Assembly (NCBI GenBank): GCA_034440575.1
Contig: JAOTOL010001455.1
Coordinates: 248,001-312,000 of the forward strand
Direction: 5' to 3'
Source: Imbricaverruca yamaguchii
Lineage: Eukaryota; Arthropoda; Thecostraca; Neoverrucidae
DNA: 64,000 nucleotides
The translations under genes were made by a program, and so were the position numbers. The notes beneath the pieces were generated by a model, which saw nothing but the letters and a program-made list of their open reading frames with translations, was not told where the DNA came from and did no database searches. Position 1 is the first letter of the stretch. Each line of letters begins with the position of its first letter. Shown piece by piece: positions 42,300-54,139 of this stretch.

Positions 42300-44455
42300 G
42301 TGTTTTGCCTCCTGGGCCAATCCGATGTTTCACCAAATAACTTTCATGAACAGACTGTCCTCTTTGTGTGACATCCTTTCCTCTTATGGCACTGGAAGCA
42401 GCTGTTCATGGAGAAGGACAAAGAGGTCACAGTTCAGGCTATTGCTCAGACCAGATCACTTTTATCTCTTGCCTTTCCCTTCTTTGGCTGCACTACTGTG
42501 TGAGGTGGTTGTATCATGGCCAAGGTACCACTAGCTTTATAGAGGACCAGTGTTGAAAATTGGAATACATTGCCACGTGTCATGTGCATATGTATATTAT
42601 TTATAATTCAGCTTAATGGGTACAATCTAAATGTTTCCCCCTCGCCCACTCAACATAATGTGATTTACGACCTGCCCCCAGTTTGAAATGCATCACATTT
42701 GCCTGTAAACCTGCCTGCCTTAATCAATAACCATAGGTTCAAGCCCTTCAACTAAATGCATTGCCTTGGTTATACATGGAAAGCTACAGGGGGATGGCTC
42801 AAGGGGCACATGCACTCCCCTCCCCATGGAATGGTGGCTTCCCTGTGGTCAGGAAAAGCACCACTTCAGAAAGGATCAAGTGCACTGTCCCTCCTCTCCA
42901 AACTCAGCAGATGTTTTACAACCAAAGACCTCTTCAGACAAAAGGCTGTGCTCAGGATGCTCAAGTGTCCCTACCTCCCCTGTTCAATGGATTAGTTTCA
43001 GTTGAAGGGGTAGAAGATATCTTCCTCAAACATGTTACTAGATCTGCCCATGTACCCACCCAACTACTCCTCATTCCACACAGACACAGCTATATAAACA
43101 CTGGATGTAAGATAATCCAACTTAACTATACAGTATGGAATAAAACTAATATTACCAACACATTGACAAGACAAGCCTTCCAGTATGTTATATCATCCAT
43201 TCATTTATTCATGATCTTGAAATGGCTATTGCTGTGTTGCATTTCAGTTTCAGCTACCAAGCCAAAAGGGCTTATTGGGCACATCATGTAGTTACTGGAC
43301 AAAAATCATGTGATTGGAAAGGTTGGTGTATGCTGAATGAGAGCCTCCAAGTTACGCAAAGGTATCATACATAAATACATAATAATTTGATATGCTTGGC
43401 AAGATCAAATTAGCATTCTTTAGACAGAGATTTTCATACGCCACCATGATTAACTAAGATGTTATCCTCCACTAACCACAACAGATGTGGTTGTTTTTAT
43501 GGCATTAAAGTGCAATCCACATGAAACAAAGGTAGAACTTATTGAATTTAGTGCAAGTTAAATCACACAGATGTGTTGTTCTGCTTAGCAAACATGTACA
43601 ATTGTCTTTTTTTTAAAGCAACAACTCTCAGGGTTGTTTGACATGTGAATGGAAAGTGCTATGGCAATATATGATTATTGCAATACTATGTATGTAAATT
43701 TGAAAATGCTGCTCAATTATGTTCACAATATGGATATTGTGCTTCCAGCACAAAATCAGCCAAACCCATCACCAGCAGCAGGAGGTTGCAAATGAAGCCT
43801 AGTCTTGGCAACATAATATCAAGATATATTTATCCTGGGTACACAGTAAATCAGGTCATGAGACAAAGGAAGAAAAAATGTATCAGGTTGCATGTAGAAC
43901 ATCACAAGCTCTGCCACAATGCCAAAGATGATAATATAGACAAGCTCAGGCCAATTGCTTATCACCATGGAATGCAACAGCATTAAATGTGTACAGTTGC
44001 AGGGCATTATCTCCATTATCTGAAGCAGAATCAATGCATATGATCATCCTCCCTGCAAAATTATCCACTTCTTGTTTGCTAAACATTTAGTGATATTACT
44101 ACAGTTTAAGCTAACTACAAGAGTTTTACACACTGCCTCCATGAAGCCTACAGAGGGGTAATGTTTGGTTAAGTTTGGTTAGGTTAGGGTTTTGTTGTAA
44201 ATCATGAAAAAAGAAAAGTGCTTTGGGGAAATTCCCCCAAAAAACAATGAGCTTTTTCCTTCAAAAACAGTTCAGGCTAGCCTAGGTTATGCTAGGTTGT
44301 AAGGTTATGCTAGGCAATTTCAGAGTTGTTCAGATTGCAATATATTGGAAGCTTGGATTTATGTCTTAGAGTCCTGTACTTAGGGGTAAAGTTGTGGTAT
44401 GCTAATTAGTAGCAGTGTGTTCTATCTATATCTGTTTATACCTTTTTATGTTTAT
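42300..44455. other. No gene recognised
   Basis: AT-rich sequence. A 176-codon frame at 42761-43291 (+) shows no recognisable domain and overlaps other open frames, so it is not called. Confidence 0.45.
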
Positions 44456-45415
44456 GATCTAACATTACCCAACTCCAAGCCAATTTTGTGTCATTTTGTA
44501 TCCCAACTGAAAAGTATGCATTTGCAAAGGAAATGAGTGGTCACATCATGTTCAGTACATTAATAAACATTGCATGAGAAAAAGAAATTGAGAAATCAGA
44601 AATTGCCTAAAACTAAAAATTTCAACATTTAAAAGGGCTATTAAAAAATGAGTACAAACTTAATGACAATGGATAAAATTGCTCAGAATTGACTGGACAG
44701 TACAAAATGCATTTTTGATATCATAACCAGAAAAAAAACATTTTCCAATGAACATACAACATTTTACTCATATCCAGGATTCTAAGACATATAACCAAGG
44801 AAAGCTACCTACCAATGTTTGAAAGTAAATTTGTGCTTTAATGTGTCATGAATTGATTTAATTTAATCATCCAATGCAATATGACTAAGAAGAAGTGACC
44901 ACTGATTGTCTATGAAAATGCATACTGTTCAGGTTATGCACAAGTTAATGCCAAAAGGGGCTTTGAGTGGTATTATTGTGCTTTCAGATGGCAACAAGGC
45001 AAGTTGTTACACACATTTGTCTTCATAAAGGGAACAAATGGGTTAGGTTTGGTTAGGCTAGATTAGTTTAGGTTCTTAGGTTGAAATTTTTTTTAAATGC
45101 TTTAAAAATATAAAATCTGCTGTGTAATAGTACAAGATGTTTTTGTTCCTGAAAAGTAGCTTATGCTAGATTAGGTTAAGTTGGATTAGTTTTGTTTCAT
45201 TTTGGAAATTCTGAGAAAATAACTTGCTTAAAACTTTGTAATTTATCATTTGGATTTTTATCTAAAGGGAGGTTACACTAGACTAGGCTGGAATATCTTG
45301 CTCATTTAAAAAACATATATTTCTATGTTATGTTACTTAACTCCCTTTTTCTGGTGCTATTTTGCTCCAACCTGAAAAGTAAGCATTTGCACAGAAAATG
45401 AGTAATCTTCAAGTA
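44456..45415. repeat. Family of related repeats near CCTAA/GGTTA runs
   Basis: The motif set GTGACCACT-CAT, GCATACTTTTCAGTTGG and TTGGAGTTGGGTAAT occurs at 44460-44560 (-), 44895-45070 (+, diverged), 45330-45410 (-) and 55365-55520 (+). Each lies next to GGTTAGG or CCTAACC sequence. Confidence 0.6.
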
Positions 45416-45454
45416 TTACACCTCACACTTTCTTTATATCAACCAACAGTGCAT

Positions 45455-45745
45455 CTGAGTTGCCATCAGCTGACTGCCAGTCAGCTGCTAGTGGCATCAC
45501 TCAAATGTAGTAGAAACCTCCAGAATGGTGCAATGAATGACCACATGGCATCCTCAGGAATATTTCCAAGTGGTGAAAATCTAACCTAACCTAACCTAAC
45601 ATAACCTAACTGAACCTCACCCTTAGAAATATTCCTGATGATGCCATTGGGTCATTCAGTGTACCCAGCTGGGGGGTGTCTTCGTACATTTCAGCAACAT
45701 CGCCAACAGCTGACTGGCAGTCAGCTGATGATGACTTGGATACTT
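45455..45745. repeat. Foldback: two inverted arms of about 125 bp around a CCTAA run
   Basis: The left arm (45455-45580) and right arm (45620-45745) are reverse complements with divergence: GCATCCTCAGGAATATTT vs AAATATTCCTGATGATGC. Each arm contains the local palindrome CAGCTGACTG-N-CAGTCAGCTG (45467-45487; 45707-45727). The spacer is ACCTAACCTAACCTAAC. Probably a MITE-like element. Confidence 0.8.
45583..45610. repeat. Short interstitial (CCTAA)n, arthropod telomere-type
   Basis: About four CCTAA units, i.e. TTAGG on the other strand, then degenerate AACCTAACTGAACC. A similar run lies at 55660-55680. Confidence 0.75.
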
Positions 45746-45749
45746 TGTT

Positions 45750-46795
45750 GAGATGAAGGAAGTGTGAGGGGTAATGCTTGAAGAATGCCCAGAAAGTGAG
45801 TGGTTCCATCATCTTAGTCACATGCATAAACATTGCACTGGAATGAGAAATTCCAAGTGTCCATAAAACACCATAAAGCATAAATCTGCCAGTTTTTCTA
45901 ACTTAGCAACTCTGAAATAAAGATCTTCAATTAGTACCCACCTGCTAAGGTAATGGCACGCAAAAATGGAAATAAAACCACACAACTAAGCTTTATTGAC
46001 AAAAACGGCTACCTAGGTAATTAAGTAGGTAGGCATGCAGCTTTTGTTTTAGTCCCAATCACATTATATGTATTCCCATTTTCATCGTAGTATCATATAC
46101 TCCAGGTCATCACACCAACACCAATTAAACGTGAAGTGCTTTTAGCTTTTGCAACTCAATTGTGCAAACCCCATCACCCTGCATTGAATTCAACTTTGGC
46201 CTACTTTGCGCCATTCTGCGGAACAGATCACCGGTGCGACAGCACGCAGTCAATTCATATACATATCTTTATTCACTCACTATTTGCCGTCCTAATGCTG
46301 AAGACACCGACCCCTTAACCCAGATGGAGTGACATCAGCCAATGCTGAAGATGAAGTCCTTATCTCTCACGACATACGATCAGCCAAAATCACCAAAAGC
46401 AGCGGAAGTTGGCAGCAGACTCAGCTTCACATTGAGCGGTACATCCAAGATACCTTTACTTTGGTACATCTAGCAGCATATTTGGCAACACATTCATCAG
46501 GTACCAAGGAAGATTGAAATCGAAGTCAAATTTGGCCCGATAACGGAAAGTGGGCAGCCTTCAGGAACATGAACTGGTTTTTAACTGGAATGAACTGAAT
46601 GAACTGGTTGATGATGCTATGTAATGCACTACAATTACTCAAGCACCCTGATGCAAGGACGCCAGAATCTTGTTTGACCAGGGTCAACGAGGGTCTGGGC
46701 CTCTAAGGAATTTCCACCAGGCGAAATTGTTTGGCTCATGCATAATCAGCACAGTTTAGCGTCACGGGCCGATCTAGCTTATCGGTCGAACTGAA
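45750..46795. other. No gene recognised
   Basis: Unique sequence with short frames only. Confidence 0.4.
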
Positions 46796-46797
46796 AA

Positions 46798-47545
46798 TAT
46801 GGTGGCCCGTTTTAACACGTGCACTGGAGTGGGCGGGGGCGAAATCCGCCCACCCCTTCGGTTTTTCGTAGACAACTTCAGATTGTACCGGCCGATATAT
46901 GCCATTGTTTGTGTACCTGCCAAAAAATGACCGGCCCGTTGTTTGAAGTAAGAAAAATGAAAATTGATCGACAATTTTTCGAGTTAGGGGTCGCTAAAGT
47001 TAAAAAAAATTGGGCGCCAGATCACAAATAACGGCGCTGATGCGCTTCCCGTATATTAGCAAAAAGGAAGTGTTCTTGGCAAAACTAACGACTTGTTTGA
47101 TGTACATTGTCATGCTACATTGTTCCAGAGTCATGTCAAGTCACCTATGTCAGGTCAGGTCAAGTTCATAACAGGTTAACACACGCCCTAGAGGGGGTAT
47201 GGCGAAATCCGCCAATCCTTCCGATTTTTCGTACATAACTCCATATTGTACCGGCCAATATAAGCCACATTTTTCGCGTACCTGCTTAGAAATAACCGGC
47301 GCATTGTTTAAAGCAAGAAAAATTAAAATCGGCCGACACGTTTTCAAGTTAGGAGCCGTTAAAGTAAAAACAATTCGCAGCGCCAGACCACAAAAATCGG
47401 CGCTGATGCGCTTCCCGTATATTGGCAACAGGGAAGTGTTCTTGACAACACTAGCGACTTGTTTGATGCATATTGTTATGCTATATAATTTAAAAGTCAT
47501 GTTAGGTCGCCGAGGTCAAGTCAGGTCAAGTTCATGATAGGCTAA
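46798..47545 (+). repeat. Diverged tandem duplication, about 370-bp unit
   Basis: Unit 1 (46798-47180) and unit 2 (47181-47545) share GGCGAAATCCGCC, TTTTTCGTA, ATTGTACCGGCC, GGCGCTGATGCGCTTCCCGT, GTGTTCTTG and GTCAGGTCAAGTTCAT in order. Confidence 0.85.
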
Positions 47546-47949
47546 TGGAACCAAACTTGGTCAACTGGAATGTGTCCTAAATGAAAATGACTGTCATGCG
47601 ATTGATGTCACTTTACATGTTACTCCCTATACATCCCGAAATCTACTGTTTGTCATTGTGTGCCTAAGCGTTTCCATACTTTATTCATGTTTTTCACTCC
47701 TCTCTTTGCGAAGCCGATTGTGCCGAGCCGCCCAACGGAGCAGTCGGGATGGGAGCCCGGTTCCGGTAACTGGAGCAGGTAATGACTTAATAAAGTGCTC
47801 CTATATAGGTGACCTGAGGTCAAATGGCGGATCTGACATCTGTATTGCATCATTAGTAATGCCAAAATCATCATTAATGCCAATTTTGGAGCATTTACAC
47901 ACCACCACAGTGATCCATAACAATGACAAGCCAAGCTCGCAAAACCGGA
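47546..47949. other. No gene recognised
   Basis: Nothing supported. Confidence 0.4.
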
Positions 47950-48150
47950 AAATTTTGTCATTTTGACCTCATTTGACTTTGAAGATATTGACCTAAGGTC
48001 ATGAATTTTGCACACAATAGAGTTCTCTGTCGTGCCCATCCCCCTGTGAATTGCGTTGCTCTAGCCTTCATAGGAGCTGAGATCTTAGGGGGGCGGAGTC
48101 CGCCCCCGTCCAGTCCGCGTTATTTTCAGAGGCCCTCCAGGGCGCGTGTT
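47950..48150 (+). repeat. Dispersed repeat, copy 2 (partner 21640-21895)
   Basis: CCTCATTTGACTTTGAAGAT, GACCTAAGGTCATGAATTTT, GAGATCTTAGGGGGGCGGAG and CGCGTTATTTTCAGAGG...GGGCGCGTGTTAA correspond to the 21.6-kb copy. Repeated GGCCCGxxTCGAACC-like units follow to 48330. Confidence 0.7.
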
Positions 48151-48879
48151 AACCAGGGCCCGACTCGAACCAAAATGGGCCCCGGCCCATTTTGGTTCAG
48201 GTGCCCGCATTGAACCAATATCCCGCTCAGAACCAAGGTCCCGCTTCAACCTGGGGCCCTGTCTTGAACCAGGGGCTCTCTGGGACCAGGGGCCCGCTTC
48301 GAACCGGGCCCACTTTGATCCATTAAAACTACTCTTTTAATCTTTTTAATTGAACACTTTGATCAGCATTAAACTACCCAACATGCACCCAAATTTGGCT
48401 AAAACCTAAAAAACTTGTCGGTGGGTTACCTAGATGTTCATTTGGAGGAGAAAAAAAAACTTACTTGGTTTGTGCTATTGACTAGGTATATCAACATGTG
48501 GTACCACAATGTATGCAGAGTCCCTGAAGGGCTGTTTTTCTATTTTCATGCATATATTTCTGGCCTTGAAACGAGGATTCGGTGTTAAAGGTATGTTCGG
48601 TGTTGCAGGTATACATATATCATATTATTTCTCTAGGAGGAGGGGTCACGTAAAATAAAAATGTTTTTATTTCTGCAAAGTTTTACAAACATAAGGGCCC
48701 GCTCAAAAGTAAGTGCATGTTTTCCGCAGACTTTTTAAAAACATGAGTGGGCCCCCTTGCGAGGGGGCCCGCTCTCCAACCCTAGCCCCCCGAACTGAAA
48801 TCCTGGTTGCGCTACTGCTGCTAGGTTTTCTATGGTTGCGTTCTTTGCCACGTTCCGTCCATGCATTCCGTGGACTCAT

Positions 48880-49330
48880 ATGTCTATGACTCATATGACT
48901 CAGAACTCATTAAGACTCAACAGATTCAGCATTGAGAATCATTGAGACTCAACAGACTCCACAATGAGACCCATTGAGACTCATGACTTATGACTCACTC
49001 ATGACTCACATTCATATGACTCATATATATGACTCATAGGTATATTACTCATGTGTATGACTCATATGTATATGACTCATATGTATATAACTCATATGCA
49101 TATGACTCATATATATGACTCATGTGTATGATTCATGTGTATATCACTCATATGTTCATGACTCATATGTTTATGAATCACACGTATATGACTCATATGT
49201 CTATGACTCATACGTATAATGACTCATATGTATATGACTCATATGTATATGACTCATATGTATATGATTCATATGTGTATGACTCATATGTCTATGATTC
49301 ATATGTCCATGACTCATAAGTCATATGTCG
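48880..49330. repeat. Array of ATGACTCAT motifs (AP-1-like)
   Basis: More than 30 TGACTCA / TGACTCATA motifs, in the 3' part as a regular ATGACTCATATGTAT about 15-bp unit, in the 5' part as looser CATTGAGACTCA units. ATGACTCAT is the perfect palindromic AP-1/GCN4 site (established). Function unknown. Confidence 0.9.
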
Positions 49331-49670
49331 TTCTTTGTCTATTCCGCACGTCGCTAGATTTCGTGGATTTCGCGGGAAACGCGCGGACTGAAAAAAAAAC
49401 TGTCCAGCCTTGCGTGATTTTCTTCGAGATGTTGAACCACGCTGCAGACGGCGTTCAGGGCAAGCATGGCATTGAAAATTCGTAACTGTTGTTGTGGAAT
49501 GGATATGATTGGGCCGGAGTGTCCGAAAATGTTAATAGTAAATGTTCATGGTCAAAACGGCGAGGGGTCTCTATCGCGTCATGGTCAACCTTTAAACTTT
49601 CGACGCAAAGCAGCAGTAAACTAGACAGACAATACCTTCAGAACCTTCGTGTTTTGATTACTTACATCTC
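49331..49670. other. No gene recognised
   Basis: Unique sequence. Confidence 0.4.
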
Positions 49671-50243
49671 TAATGGCCAATGCAAATGCCTTCCCTGCCC
49701 GAGCACGCTTATCAAAACCTGCCCGGAGCATATCTGACATCCATTTGCCTATTGCATGAGCCACCTCAGAATAGTTTGACAATGTGAGTCTTTTTATGCA
49801 TCAGAAACTTCGTTTTCAGATCATTTACATATCCATACAGTAAACATGCCGATGTCGGCTCGCTGTCAGCATGTGTCTGGTGAACTCGACATCGCACAAA
49901 CTGCTTGCCAGCATCGGGCTGCTCCTGACCCGACATCGTCATACTGACCTGGAATATCAACATATGCCGGGTTGAATTCGGCAAATCCATAACTGCCAGC
50001 TGAAGATTGGATCGTTGGCAGACATTTCACTTTATAGCCGGCTGCATATCGGCATTGGCGGACATTCCACTCCTCAGCCGACAGCGGGCTGCTGGTATAC
50101 AGACAGCCGAACAACGTCGGTCAGCTGTCGGCATATTCACTGCGCAATGACGAATGTAAATGTCCTCCCTGCCATTGATATGGCTGCCAAATCCTGCCCT
50201 GGACATGTCCGACATTCATGTACCTATCACACGAGCCATCTCA
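49671..50243 (+). repeat. Diverged direct repeat, about 100 bp, 475 bp apart
   Basis: 49671-49770 and 50146-50243 share GCCAATGCAAATGCCTTCCC vs ACGAATGTAAATGTCCTCCC, then CTGCCCGGAGCATATCTGAC vs CTGCCCTGGACATGTCCGAC, and ATGAGCCACCTCAGA vs ACGAGCCATCTCAGA. Confidence 0.75.
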
Positions 50244-50249
50244 GAAGCC

Positions 50250-52115
50250 CACACACTCCCAGCGAGGGGAGTGAGGAGTGGGGAGGGCAACTGAAGCGTT
50301 TGCCCGTGTGAAAAAGGGTAGTGTCGTGTAAAAAGGTGGTTTTCGGGGCATCTGAATCCTTTAAATTCACCCCCTACCTACTCCGTTCCGGTCCCGACAA
50401 GTTTGCGGCACGTACCCTGTATCCCTCCGTCGCATACCTGTCGGGCGATGCCCCAAACGAGGTCGGCCAGTGGACATTGCCCGCCCTGTCTTCCGGCCAC
50501 AGCCACCGGCCGTCCTGGTCCCGGCCAAGGTGACCCCAGTACCCTGGCGCGCTCCGCCGTCGTCGTCAGATGGTGAATGCGATGTGAAGTGATGTCACGT
50601 CAGTGGGTGATGTAGGAGCCCTATGAACAGGTGTGTCAATGATGTATATACCAGCTGTCAGTGGGCTGTGGCGAATTGCACGTCGTATGTCGCTAGAGTG
50701 TCGGGCGCTGTGTCGCCAGACCAGAGGCTACAGTGCCGCTCCTCTGCCAGTCAGTTGTTGTTAAGCAACGTCCTGTAAAATGCTGACAACTCACTGTCTG
50801 ACCTAGATAACGCGCGGGCCTCACAAAGGCCAGTCTCTGGATACCATCAACGGCGGCTCTGATATCTGACTCTGAGCTGACGTATGTCAGATGGACAGCG
50901 TGAGCCATTGTTCTCGACTCGGGGCCGACGCTCGGGCCATGCGGCGCAGTAGTGACGTGTTTGTCACATGATGACGTGCTGTCGGTTACTTCGGACGCGC
51001 TGCGGGAGGCACTCGGTCATTCTCTGGTCGACGGGCGCTTGAGACGGGCGGTCGCCCCCAGGGCGGTCGCCCCTAGGGCGGGCCCGGCCTGCCCTGCCCT
51101 GCCCTGTCCCGCACGTCGGTACTAAGGTACGCCTGGACTCTGCCGGACTCGCTATGTCGATAGAGATATAGAGTGAGGGTGAAGCTATTGCATTAATACC
51201 TGTATCACGCTGCGCTATTAACGTCTCAAGCGTCATGGCCGTTATTTGACTAATAGCTCAATATAGAGGTGCGTGTCAAGAGATGTGAGACCAGAGCTAT
51301 GAAATTGGAAGCTGCGAGCTGGTGAATTAATTATCCCGGGGTTATCGCAACGCTGAGGCCTATAGACTATTCACGTGCCAAATGGAAGTTTACCTCGGAC
51401 AAAGTTGCGAACATGTCTGATAAAGCTCTGGGGGAGCAAAACTCCTCTACAGTCGCCTCGGAGAGGAAAAACCGATCAATATTCCACTATGTAACATACC
51501 TCGTGTTTGTTAACCTTCTTCATTTCTGTCTCTTCATTTATCAACATTGAAAACCAGGCCGCACATGAATATTTAGCTCTCCTCACTCGTTGCATGCGGC
51601 CTGGCTCGCATCGCCCGTTCCTCTGTGTTGTGCGTAAAAATCCGCAAAGTCATGCGCTTGTAATATCACAATTAATGGATACAATTGCTTTGTATTGTAT
51701 CATGAATTTTTAACCGAAACATTTCACATGTCACAATGTCACATGCCTTTCTTGTGACGTTAACTTCCGCATAAGTGCTGCTAACTTGCTATCATTTGTT
51801 CGTGACAATAATGCATCGTTCCAAGGAAAGATCACTTCCGCTACCTGAACTATACTAAGATTTGTTTTTGGTTGGTTTCTCCACTGAAGCTTCCTTTGAC
51901 TCATTGGGATTTCACGGCACTAGATAAGCCGCATTCCACACCTTGTTAGCACATTAGAGGAGGCAGTGGAGTAAACCAACCACATTTTACCCTCAATATT
52001 TATCATGCCACATCATGAGGTCAGTGGTGGTCAGGATTTGGTTCAGGGAGCCAATATTTGGCGAGGGCATCTCACCTACCGAGCCCTCCCCCCCCCCACC
52101 CCACGACAGCACTTT
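50250..52115. other. No gene recognised
   Basis: GC-rich 50250-51150, AT-rich after. An open frame at 50321-50533 has normal composition but no recognisable domain. A CCTGCCCTGCCCTG run lies near 51090. Confidence 0.4.
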
Positions 52116-52129
52116 TCCGAAACTCTTCT

Positions 52130-52297
52130 AAGGGGATGAGTAGCCTAGGGGTAAGTTGCTCGTCTTACAATCGAAGGGTTGTGGGTTCGAGTCTCAACTG
52201 TCGCTACACTTCGCCCGCTGCCAACCGGCGTGAGAGATTGGCGACGCTACATTGCTCAACGGTTGATGTGTCGTAAAACAAATAATCAACCAACCAA
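52130..52297 (+). mobile_element. tRNA-derived SINE, full copy with 13-bp target-site duplication
   Basis: The head GGATGAGTAGCCTAGGGGTAA (A box) and GGGTTGTGGGTTCGAGTCTC (B box) is tRNA-like. A roughly 90-bp body and the tail AATAATCAACCAACCAA follow. Direct repeats CCGAAACTCTTCT flank it at 52117-52129 and 52298-52310. Best reference copy of the family in this window. Confidence 0.92.
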
Positions 52298-52331
52298 CCG
52301 AAACTCTTCTCATTTCGGGCTCTTGATTTTC

Positions 52332-52410
52332 GAAAGGCCCCTATTTTTCAAGGGAGAGCGACTTTTAGTGTGTCGGACCATAAAGGTAATTTGCGCCGCC
52401 TTTCACGAGC
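52332..52410 (-). mobile_element. LINE 3'-end-like fragment
   Basis: CAAGGGAGAGCGACTTTTAG, GTGTCGGACCATAAAGGTAA and TTTGCGCCGCCTTTCA match 60078-60150, the putative 3' end of the LINE inserted in the LTR. Confidence 0.55.
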
Positions 52411-53159
52411 TGGCTGTCGGCGGGACAGCAGGCTGGTCAGGCAGAGAGGCGGAGAAAGCAAGCATCCCCCTGACAGCGAGGGCTGACGGTGATGGTGGTG
52501 ACCGGGCCAGATGGGCTGTGCGGAGCAGAATAGGCACGGTGCCTTGTTAAGTACAGGTGGTGGCGCGCTGCGGTGAATGGTACATACTGCGTTACCGCAT
52601 ACCGACACACCTCCCGCTCGAGTGCCCACTTGGGACAGCCGGGGTCGGCGGCGGGATGCGATTCGCCACAGCCTGCACCCTGCCTGTCTGATGTGCAGCC
52701 GGGTGTAACGTGTGACGCTGTGCATCAGTTCCCGGTGACGCAGTGCCGTTCCGGGGCACTGCAAGCACGTTCTGCGTGGCCGTGCCTCACACAACGATGA
52801 CAACGCAGTGGTAGAGCAACGTACCTCACATGGCCTACTGTGAATGTGTACGTGAAACGGGGACTGGTCAGTGAAAACAACCCATAATGTTGTGACTGGG
52901 TCCTGGCTCCCGCCGAATGTGGTGCACACGCTCAGTTTCTTCGATGCAGACTGGCACGTTAACTAAGTTGATTGTATCCAGCTCATGGGCAGAGTGTTTC
53001 CCGGGCTGGTCTTGAGGGTACAGCACAATGTGAAGGAGCAGCACAGGTTGTTGAAGGCGTTAGTGGAGGGAAGATTTTGTCTGTCGGTGCTCCTGGTTGG
53101 CGCAAATTACAACTGAGATGAACAAAAGGGACCTTGTGCGAAAGGAGAGAAAAACCCGT
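52411..53159. other. No gene recognised
   Basis: GC-rich. A 193-codon minus frame (52348-52929) shows no domain and is not called. Confidence 0.4.
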
Positions 53160-53485
53160 ATGCAGCAGGCTCCAGATTTGCAGAATAGGGCTCTTGAGCT
53201 GACAGTCTGATGGGGAAGGCTCGAACCGGCGAAGAGGACCCTGGCACGGTTGAGTGCTCGTAAACCGTTGAAGAGGAGCTTGGAACGATGGGAAAGGCCC
53301 TGCACCGATAGTAACGACCGCTAGCCAGTGAGTGAGCCCATAGCGAACGAAGAGGGATCTTAGCCCGTAAAGAGAATTTCAGATGAGCCAATACTTCTCA
53401 GCCATAGAAATTGGAGAGGGCTCCTAAGCCGACGAAGAGCCCCTGGACTGACGGGTATGGCCATGTGCCGACTGAGAGGAACCAA
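53160..53485. repeat. Degenerate minisatellite GGCGAAGAGGACCCTGGCAC
   Basis: About ten loosely related units (GACGAAGAGCCCCTGGACTG, ACGAAGAGGGATCTTAGCCC) at about 36-bp spacing, immediately outside the LTR at 53530. Confidence 0.65.
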
Positions 53486-53529
53486 AGTCGATGGAGATGC
53501 TCCATATACGGCAGGTAGTGCCGCCGTAG

Positions 53530-54139
53530 TGTAGCGCCTGTGGGTTGTGTGTCGATGTGTGGATAGGCGTAAAGGATCTGGGAAAGCCACTAGGGATGCG
53601 TCGTTGCCGAGTAACACCCGGGATGTGCATAGCTTGGCTGCACCATTCCAACAGTGCGGTCCTGACGACTTCCTTAGGCTGAATGAGAAAAAAGTATGAT
53701 TCCGCGGCGGCGGTGACGCGTGTCACCGCCGCTGTCCGGGCTTGCCGCGCAAACGACCAGTCAGAATGGGACACGAGAACATTGATTTATTGCCACGACG
53801 AAGCGAAAATACACGTATGTTAACGGTAGCAGTATGTCTTGGTCAAAACATTGAAATAGGCAGATAGAGAAAAGTACATGTAAGTGTGTGAAACGAACAT
53901 TTCAGGCAGGTGACAAAAGTTCCCGGCTATACTGACATATGACTATTGCGCACAGAACATTCAAGATGAACAGTCACGTGGTACAACGGGCCTGGATGAG
54001 TAAAATCATTTCATTACACTGACACCTAGCGCCAAAAGAGCGAACGACTAGTTTTCAGCCGCTAGATGGCGGGCGCACGCTCAGCGATGGCTGAATCTTC
54101 AGCCGGTCGTTAGATGGCTAGCGGGCGCGCTCCGCTAAA
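53530..54139 (-). mobile_element. LTR copy 1 (3' LTR of a minus-strand LTR retroelement)
   Basis: About 610 bp aligning with 59812-60079 plus 61480-61815. The minus strand begins TTTAGCGGAGC and ends GGCGCTACA, giving imperfect TGTAGCG...CGCTACA-type ends. It contains a palindrome (53707-53732: 11-bp arms, GCGT loop) and the repeated CCGCTAGATGGCGGGCGC. A polypurine tract borders the upstream side and no primer-binding site borders the other, as expected of a 3' LTR. Confidence 0.8.

Noticed and set aside
42761..43291. 176-codon plus-strand frame
   Set aside because: No recognisable domain, overlaps two other open frames, and lies in repeat-like sequence; insufficient to call a gene.
52130..52210. 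Functional tRNA gene
   Set aside because: A and B boxes are present, but the sequence continues into a shared body and tail, is flanked by a target-site duplication and occurs in several copies: a SINE.
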